Below, piece by piece: positions 59,219-64,000 of a stretch of 64,000 nt of DNA. Every line of letters begins with the position of its first letter. Position 1 is the first letter of the stretch. The stretch comes from Streptomyces sp. MRC013 (lineage in GTDB: Bacteria > Actinomycetota > Actinomycetes > Streptomycetales > Streptomycetaceae), in the NCBI RefSeq assembly GCF_023614235.1, contig NZ_CP094264.1, positions 434,001-498,000 of the forward strand, given 5' to 3'. Below the pieces are notes generated by a model. The model saw only the letters and a program-made list of their open reading frames with translations. It was not told the DNA's origin and did no database searches. Made by a program: the position numbers and the translations under genes.

Positions 59219-60073
59219 ATGGGGCGGGTCACGGAAAGGCGGCGCATAATCCGGGTCCGGGACGGCGCCGTGTCCGCCCGGCCCGACACGCTCGTCGTCG
59301 AGGAGCCGCTGGAGATCCGGCTGAACGGCAGGCCCCTCGCCGTCACCATGCGCACGCCGGGCGACGACTTCGCGCTCGCCGTCGGGTTCCTGGTCAGCGA
59401 GGGCGTCCTCGGCTCGGCGGAGGAGGTGCGGAACGTCGCGTACTGCGCGGGCGCCCGCGACGGCGGCGGCAACACGTACAACGTGGTCGACGTGCGGCTC
59501 GCGCCGGACGTGCCCGTGCCCGACATCACGCTGGAGCGGAACGTCTACACGACCTCCTCGTGCGGGCTGTGCGGCAAGGCCAGCCTGGACGCGGTGCGCA
59601 CCACCGCCCGGTTCGCCCTAGCCGACGGCCCGCCGGTGCGGGTCGGGGTGGACGTGCTGACCGCGCTGCCCGACCGGCTCCGGGCCGCCCAGGAGGTGTT
59701 CGAGCGGACGGGCGGGCTGCACGCGGCGGCGCTGTTCTCGGCCTCGGGCGGGCTGCTCGACGTACGGGAGGACGTGGGGCGGCACAACGCCGTCGACAAG
59801 GTGGTCGGGCGCGCTCTGCGGGAGGGGCGGCTGCCGCTGGGAGGGACGGTGCTGATGGTGTCGGGGCGGGCCTCCTTCGAGCTGGCGCAGAAGGCCGTGA
59901 TGGCGGGCGTCCCGGTGCTGGCGGCGGTCTCGGCGCCGTCGTCGCTCGCCGTGGACCTGGCCGCCGAGACCGGACTGACGCTGGTCGGGTTCCTGCGGGG
60001 CGGGTCGATGAACGTGTACGCCGGGGAGCACCGCCTCCTGGACGCGGACGGGGTCCCCCTGTCGGCCGGGTGA
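59219..60073 (+). CDS. fdhD: Formate dehydrogenase accessory sulfurtransferase FdhD
   Basis: A 284-residue protein from ATG 59219 with GGGAG upstream. [20 protein letters not shown] and [14 protein letters not shown] begin the family. [15 protein letters not shown] holds the catalytic Cys115/Cys118 pair that relays sulfur to the molybdenum cofactor. [18 protein letters not shown] and [20 protein letters not shown] are diagnostic. It activates formate dehydrogenase, whose gene is not in the window. The small 2Fe-2S protein gene downstream is convergent. Confidence 0.96.
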   Translation: MGRVTERRRIIRVRDGAVSARPDTLVVEEPLEIRLNGRPLAVTMRTPGDDFALAVGFLVSEGVLGSAEEVRNVAYCAGARDGGGNTYNVVDVRLAPDVPVPDITLERNVYTTSSCGLCGKASLDAVRTTARFALADGPPVRVGVDVLTALPDRLRAAQEVFERTGGLHAAALFSASGGLLDVREDVGRHNAVDKVVGRALREGRLPLGGTVLMVSGRASFELAQKAVMAGVPVLAAVSAPSSLAVDLAAETGLTLVGFLRGGSMNVYAGEHRLLDADGVPLSAG

Positions 60074-60394
60074 GCGCGCCGCCCGCGTCCGTCCCCGCAC
60101 GGTCGGCGCCGCCGCGGGCCGCGGGGCCGTTCCGGGGTGCGGCACCGCCCCGCCCCCGGGAACCGTTCCCGGCCGGGACCGTCCCGGGCTGCGGGAGCGT
60201 TCCGGACCGCGGCGTCTCCCGGCTGGGAGACGCCGCGGACTGAAACCGCCCGGTCCGGGGCGTCACCCCGGGCCGCGGGCTCGGGGCGGCCCCGAGCCGA
60301 GGGAGCGCACCGGATCGGGGGGCCGTCCCGGACCGGGGGGGCCGCCCCGGGCTGCGGGGGCGTCCCGCGCGGCGGGCGCCGGGGCGCCCGGGGG
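60074..60394. other. Intergenic region with a strong hairpin
   Basis: This 321-base region between convergent fdhD and the 2Fe-2S gene is built of degenerate CCGGG/GGGAG-rich short repeats with no gene. The hairpin at 60207-60238 is its only clear structure. Confidence 0.5.
60207..60238. terminator. Perfect 14-base stem hairpin between convergent genes
   Basis: Arms 60207-60220 (CCGCGGCGTCTCCC) and 60225-60238 with loop GGCT. It is likely a bidirectional terminator for fdhD and the 2Fe-2S gene. Confidence 0.65.
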
Positions 60395-60798
60395 TCAGCG
60401 GGTGCGGCGGCGGGTCTCCGACGGCGGGTCGATCATCTGCAGCGCGAGCGCCGCGGGCGGCTCGGCCGCGCCCGGACCCCCGCCTCGGCCCAGGCGACGA
60501 GGTCGTCCAGGCAGTCGTCGTCCAGCACCCAGCCGATCCACGCGGCACGGGCGCCGCGGCGCCGGGCCTCGGTGGAGGGCTGGACGACCACGACGTTGGC
60601 CTGACCGCACGGCCCCAGGCAGTCGCTCGTGCGGACCGCCAGCCTCCCGCCGGAGGCCTCCGCGGCCTGCCGCAGCCGCTCCAGCTGGCCCGCGTGGTCG
60701 GTTCCGGGGTTCTTGCGCGCGTCGCCGCAGCAGCAGCCCCGGCAGACGACGAGCGAGCAGGGCCGGGCGGCTCCGGGGCGTATCCGGCCGCGGGTCAC
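60395..60798 (-). CDS. Thioredoxin-like 2Fe-2S ferredoxin domain protein (apparent frameshift)
   Basis: About 134 residues from GTG 60798. CSLVVCRGCCCGDARKNPGT and RTSDCLGPCGQANVVVVQPS hold the Cys set of a thioredoxin-fold 2Fe-2S ferredoxin, as in (2Fe-2S) subunits of NADH or formate dehydrogenases. WIGWVLDDDCLDDLVAWAEA follows. The end changes frame at the C5 run 60477-60481 (one base missing) and then reads LALQMIDPPSETRRRTR to a stop at 60395. Its place beside fdhD suggests a role with formate dehydrogenase or another molybdoenzyme, which is an inference. Confidence 0.82.
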
Positions 60799-61196
60799 CG
60801 CGCGCCGCCCGGGCGGCGCGCGAGGAGGACGGCGGGGCGGGGGGCGCGGGTCGCGGATGCGGGCATGGCCCTCACCGTAACGGGCGTGATCACGGTCCTC
60901 CGGGGCGGGTGCAGCCGGGGTGGCGTCGGGTGGCGTGAAGCGGTGTCCCGCCGGCCGGGGCGGCGGGCCGGGGGCCCGGATCCGCGTGGTCGTCCCGTGT
61001 GGATTCGGTGGAGGTTCTCGTCACTCTTGCTGACCTGCGGGTCAGTAATAAGCGCCCCTGCCCCGCCGTGACCACGCCATCACTCTCTGACCAGTGACGA
61101 CGTCGCTTGTCCGGACTTCGGGAAGAGCCTCCCGCCCCCACTGTCCGTCCGGTACCGTCACCCTCCGCTGTGCTGAGCGTCACAAGGAGCAGGCCA
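60799..61196. promoter_or_regulatory. Divergent region before the acyl-CoA synthetase gene, with a 22-base operator
   Basis: The region holds the promoters of the 2Fe-2S gene and the acyl-CoA synthetase. At 61027-61048 there is a 22-base palindrome, TTGCTGACC-TGCG-GGTCAGTAA, with one mismatched pair in each 9-base arm (core CTGACC/GGTCAG perfect). AT-rich TAATAAG follows it. This fits a TetR-family (FadR-like) operator for fatty-acid activation genes. Other parts show no gene. Confidence 0.6.
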
Positions 61197-63020
61197 TTGC
61201 GTGAGTTGACAGTCCCGCCCGTGGCGACGGCTCCGCTGGTCGGCGGGCTGGCCGATGTCGTGTTCGACCACGCGGCGAGCGACCCGGACCGGGTGGCCCT
61301 GGGGCGGAGGGACTCCTCCGGAGCGTGGCGGGACGTCACGTCCGCGCAGTTCCGCGACGAGGTGATGGCTCTCGCCAAGGGGCTCCTCGCGCAGGGCATC
61401 CGGTTCGGGGACCGGGTCGCGATCATGTCCCGTACGCGCTACGAGTGGACGCTGTTCGACTTCGCGCTGTGGTGCGTGGGCGCGCAGCCGGTGCCCATGT
61501 ACCCGACCTCCTCCGCCGACCAGGTCCACTGGATGCTGCACGACGCGGAGGTGCGCGCCTGCGTCGTCGAGCACGAGGACCACGCCATGACGATCGGTTC
61601 CGTCGTCAACCACCTGCCGCACCTGGAGCGGCTGTGGCAGCTCGACAAGGGCGCGCTGGCGGAACTGGTCGGGGCCGGGGAGCAGATCGACGACGAGGTG
61701 GTGCACCGGCACCGGCGGGCCCTCACCCCGGACTCGATCGCCACCGTCATCTACACGTCCGGCACGACCGGACGTCCCAAGGGCTGTGTGCTGACGCACG
61801 GGAACTTCATGTCCCAGGCCGACACGATGCTGCGGCGCTGGGAGCAGGTGTACAGCTCCCGGCCGGACGAGGCCGCGTCGACGCTGCTGTTCCTGCCGCT
61901 CGCCCACGCGTTCGGCCGGCAGGTGCAGGTCTCGGCGCTGCGGGGGCGGGTGAAGCTGGGTCACCAGCCGGAGCTGTCGCCGCGTGCGCTCCTGCCCGCC
62001 CTGGCCTCGTTCCAGCCCACGTTCGTGCTGGCCGTGCCGTCCGTCTTCGAGAAGGTCTTCGAGGCGGCGCGGCGGCGCGCGGAGGCCGACGGGAAGGGCG
62101 GCGTCTTCGAGCGGGCCGTCGAGGTGGCCGTCCGGTACGCGGAGGCGCAGGAGGAGCGGGCCCTGGGGGCCGGTCCGGGGCCCTCGGCGGCGCTGCGGGT
62201 GCGGCACCGGTTGTTCGACCGGCTCGTGTACGACAAGGTGCGCGCGGTGTTCGGGGGGCGGGTGCGGCACGCCATGTCGGGCGGCTCCGCGATGGGCCGG
62301 AGACTGGGGCTGTTCTTCGCGGGCGCGGGCGTGACCGTGTACGAGGGGTACGGGCTGACCGAGGCGTGCTCCGCGTCGACCCTCAACCCGCCGGAGCGGA
62401 CCAAGTTCGGAACCGTGGGGCCGCCCCTGCCCGGGACCTCGGTGCGGATCGCCGACGACGGGGAGGTGTGGCTGCGCGGGCCGCACCTCTTCTCCGGGTA
62501 CCTCAACGACCCGTCGGCCGGGGAGGCGGTGCTGCGGGACGGCTGGCTGGCGACCGGGGACCTCGGGGCGCTCGACGAGGACGGCTACCTGACGATCACC
62601 GGGCGGAAGAAGGAGATCCTGGTGACGACCAGCGGCAAGAGCGTCGCGCCCCAGATGCTGGAGAACTGCGTGCGCTCGCACCCGCTGGTCGCCCAGTGCG
62701 TCGTGGTCGGCAACGACCGGCCGTACGTCGCGGCGCTGATCACCCTGGACCAGGAGGCGATCGAGCACTGGCTCGCACTGCAGCGGCGGGCGCCGCTGCA
62801 GGCGACCGAGCTGGTCCGGGACCCGGCGCTGGAGAAGGAGATCCGCCGCGCGGTCGTCGCCGCCAACACGCTGGTGTCGCACGCCGAGGCGATCCGCACC
62901 TTCCGCATCCTGGCCCATCCGTTCAGCGAGGAGCACGGCCTGCTGACGCCGTCGCTGAAGCTGAAGCGGCGCGCCATCGAGACGCTGTACGCGGCGGAGG
63001 TCGAGGCCCTGTACCGCTGA
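61197..63020 (+). CDS. Long-chain fatty acid-CoA ligase (AMP-binding)
   Basis: A 607-residue enzyme from TTG 61197, with AAGGAG 8 bases upstream. IATVIYTSGTTGRPKGCVLT (about 183-202) is the AMP/ATP-binding signature. FLPLAHAFGRQVQ, MSGGSAMGRRLGLFFAGAGV, YEGYGLTEACSAST, DGWLATGDLGALDEDGYLTI and TGRKKEILVTTSGKSVAPQM (linker and catalytic-Lys region) complete the FadD/FAA-type set. It activates long-chain fatty acids to acyl-CoA for degradation or lipid synthesis. The palindrome at 61027-61048 is its likely operator. Confidence 0.95.
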   Translation: MRELTVPPVATAPLVGGLADVVFDHAASDPDRVALGRRDSSGAWRDVTSAQFRDEVMALAKGLLAQGIRFGDRVAIMSRTRYEWTLFDFALWCVGAQPVPMYPTSSADQVHWMLHDAEVRACVVEHEDHAMTIGSVVNHLPHLERLWQLDKGALAELVGAGEQIDDEVVHRHRRALTPDSIATVIYTSGTTGRPKGCVLTHGNFMSQADTMLRRWEQVYSSRPDEAASTLLFLPLAHAFGRQVQVSALRGRVKLGHQPELSPRALLPALASFQPTFVLAVPSVFEKVFEAARRRAEADGKGGVFERAVEVAVRYAEAQEERALGAGPGPSAALRVRHRLFDRLVYDKVRAVFGGRVRHAMSGGSAMGRRLGLFFAGAGVTVYEGYGLTEACSASTLNPPERTKFGTVGPPLPGTSVRIADDGEVWLRGPHLFSGYLNDPSAGEAVLRDGWLATGDLGALDEDGYLTITGRKKEILVTTSGKSVAPQMLENCVRSHPLVAQCVVVGNDRPYVAALITLDQEAIEHWLALQRRAPLQATELVRDPALEKEIRRAVVAANTLVSHAEAIRTFRILAHPFSEEHGLLTPSLKLKRRAIETLYAAEVEALYR

Positions 63021-63041
63021 CGCGCCGTGGCCCGGGTGCCG

Positions 63042-63896
63042 TCAGGAGGCGCGGCGGGCGGTGTGCACCGTGCGGGCCGTGAGGAGGTGCACGTCGGGGC
63101 GGCGGTGGAGGCTCGCGGGGTCCTCCGGGTCGAGCAGCCGGTCGAGGGCGGTGAGGTCCTCGTCGGAGAGCCGGTCGCCGACGACGTCGCGGGTCCGGGT
63201 GAAGACCGTGACGACGTGCTCGCGCACGGCGGCGGGGACGGGCGCCGGGACGTCCAGCAGGAAGGTGCGGGTCCCGGTCGGGACGAGCCCCGCGGCGGCG
63301 AGCAGCGCCGGCCAGTCCTCGACCTCCGCGCGGGCGCCGGGCAGCGCGGCCCGCATCTGGCTGAACCAGTCGGCGGTCAGCGCCTCGACGCGGGCCTCCA
63401 GACCGGGCCGTCCGACGCCGGCGTCGCGGGGCAGGTGACGCGCCGCCAGGCCGCCCTCCGCCAGGGCGAGCAGCCCGCCGGGGCGCAGGCGGCGGGCGAG
63501 GCCCGCCAGGGCGCCGCGCTGGTCGCCGACGTGGTGGACGGACTCCCCCGCCCAGACCAGGTCCGCCTCGCCGAGCCGGTCCGTGGCGCCGGGCAGTTCG
63601 GCGAGCAGCGTGGTGAACCGGTCGCCGAGCCCGGAGTTGCGCTCCCGGGCGCGCTCCAGCAGTTCGGGCGTCGCGTCGACGGCGACGACCTCCGCGTACG
63701 GGAACGCCTCGGCGAGGAGGCGGGACAGCACGCCGGGGCCGCTGCCGACGTCGAGGACGCGCCGGGCGGCGCCCACCGGCAGCAGGTCGGCGAGCCAGGC
63801 CGTCGCCCGCCGGTACAGCGGGGTGCGCAGTTCGGCGCCGCGCTCCAGCAGCGGCAGCATCGCGGTCCAGTCCATGTGGGTGTGGTCGTGGGTCAT
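63042..63896 (-). CDS. SAM-dependent methyltransferase (class I)
   Basis: A 284-residue protein from ATG 63896. The His-rich start MTHDHTHMDW is followed by ARRVLDVGSGPGVLSRLLAE (motif I), AEVVAVDATPELLERARERN (motif II), DLVWAGESVHHVGDQRGALA and LRPGGLLALAEGGLAARHLP. The C-terminal third (FLLDVPAPVPAAVREHVVTV) is the acceptor-side region. The substrate is unknown. It converges on the acyl-CoA synthetase gene. Confidence 0.9.
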   Translation of the reverse strand: MTHDHTHMDWTAMLPLLERGAELRTPLYRRATAWLADLLPVGAARRVLDVGSGPGVLSRLLAEAFPYAEVVAVDATPELLERARERNSGLGDRFTTLLAELPGATDRLGEADLVWAGESVHHVGDQRGALAGLARRLRPGGLLALAEGGLAARHLPRDAGVGRPGLEARVEALTADWFSQMRAALPGARAEVEDWPALLAAAGLVPTGTRTFLLDVPAPVPAAVREHVVTVFTRTRDVVGDRLSDEDLTALDRLLDPEDPASLHRRPDVHLLTARTVHTARRAS

Positions 63897-64000
63897 GGGG
63901 ACAGCGTGCGGGCCGGGGCCGCCGGAGGCGAGCGGCCGTGCCGATCCGGCAACCCCCGTGCCCACCGGCCGGCGCCCCCGCGGTCCGCGCCCGGACCGCT

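Noticed and set aside
60074..60394. Repeat array resembling a CRISPR or tandem repeat
   Set aside because: The CCGGG/GGGAG-rich units are short, irregular and lack constant spacers; only the hairpin at 60207-60238 is well formed.

Overview
The window is chromosomal DNA of very high G+C content, almost certainly from a Streptomyces or close relative. The evidence is the extreme GC bias at third codon positions, many GTG starts, a WhiB-like regulator, a WhiJ-type XRE/DUF397/ATPase module, SpoIIE-type phosphatases fused to sensor domains, DUF574 methyltransferase, an SCO6745-family protein, a hopanoid gene at the left edge and leaderless-looking promoters. There are about 58 protein genes, one tRNA-Leu(GAG), one small integrated element with an IS630-family insertion sequence, and no rRNA or CRISPR array. 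Assignments come from reading the translations; no database search was run.

Layout. (1) 1-7481, minus strand: start of hpnC (hopanoid squalene pathway), then a tightly coupled operon reading from 7481 leftwards: large CDP-alcohol phosphotransferase (apparent CTG start), sugar/polyol-phosphate nucleotidyltransferase, glycerol-1-phosphate-dehydrogenase-like enzyme, second CDP-alcohol phosphotransferase, family 2 glycosyltransferase and a TagGH-like exporter. Together these look like a pathway that makes a CDP-activated polyol, transfers it to an acceptor and exports the product. This is the best candidate here for an uncharacterised system. (2) 7861-12707: cation efflux, GNAT, isopentenyl diphosphate isomerase, ATPase regulator, enoyl-CoA hydratase, SCO6745-like protein. 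(3) 12845-25498: Tex, ABC-F, secreted S15 peptidase, secreted M1 aminopeptidase with a Cys/His-rich tail, MpaB-type protein, secreted sphingomyelinase, GNAT, MerR regulator. (4) 25745-31819: fatty-acid beta-oxidation operon (CoA-transferase, thiolase, FadB) with an operator-like promoter, and a divergent saccharopine-dehydrogenase-like enzyme. (5) 31839-40071: VOC, endonuclease V, secreted YCF48-like protein, ABC-F with a long leader, acyl-ACP desaturase with a strong operator, WhiB, VOC, small genes, YchJ. (6) 40220-48827: two large SpoIIE phosphatase sensors, DUF574 methyltransferase, WhiJ-like module. (7) 48957-55550: homocysteine methyltransferase, hypothetical genes, methyltransferase, DUF488, HNH remnant, cupin and a GlxA-type regulator. 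(8) 55593-57920: integrative-element remnant at tRNA-Leu. (9) 58064-63896: KAS III, FdhD, 2Fe-2S protein, long-chain acyl-CoA synthetase, methyltransferase.

A striking technical feature is that at least eleven otherwise intact genes, plus one gene remnant, have their reading frame broken by one base exactly inside a run of five to seven C or G. This points to homopolymer errors in the sequence rather than to widespread gene decay, and such genes are annotated here over their reconstructed full extent.
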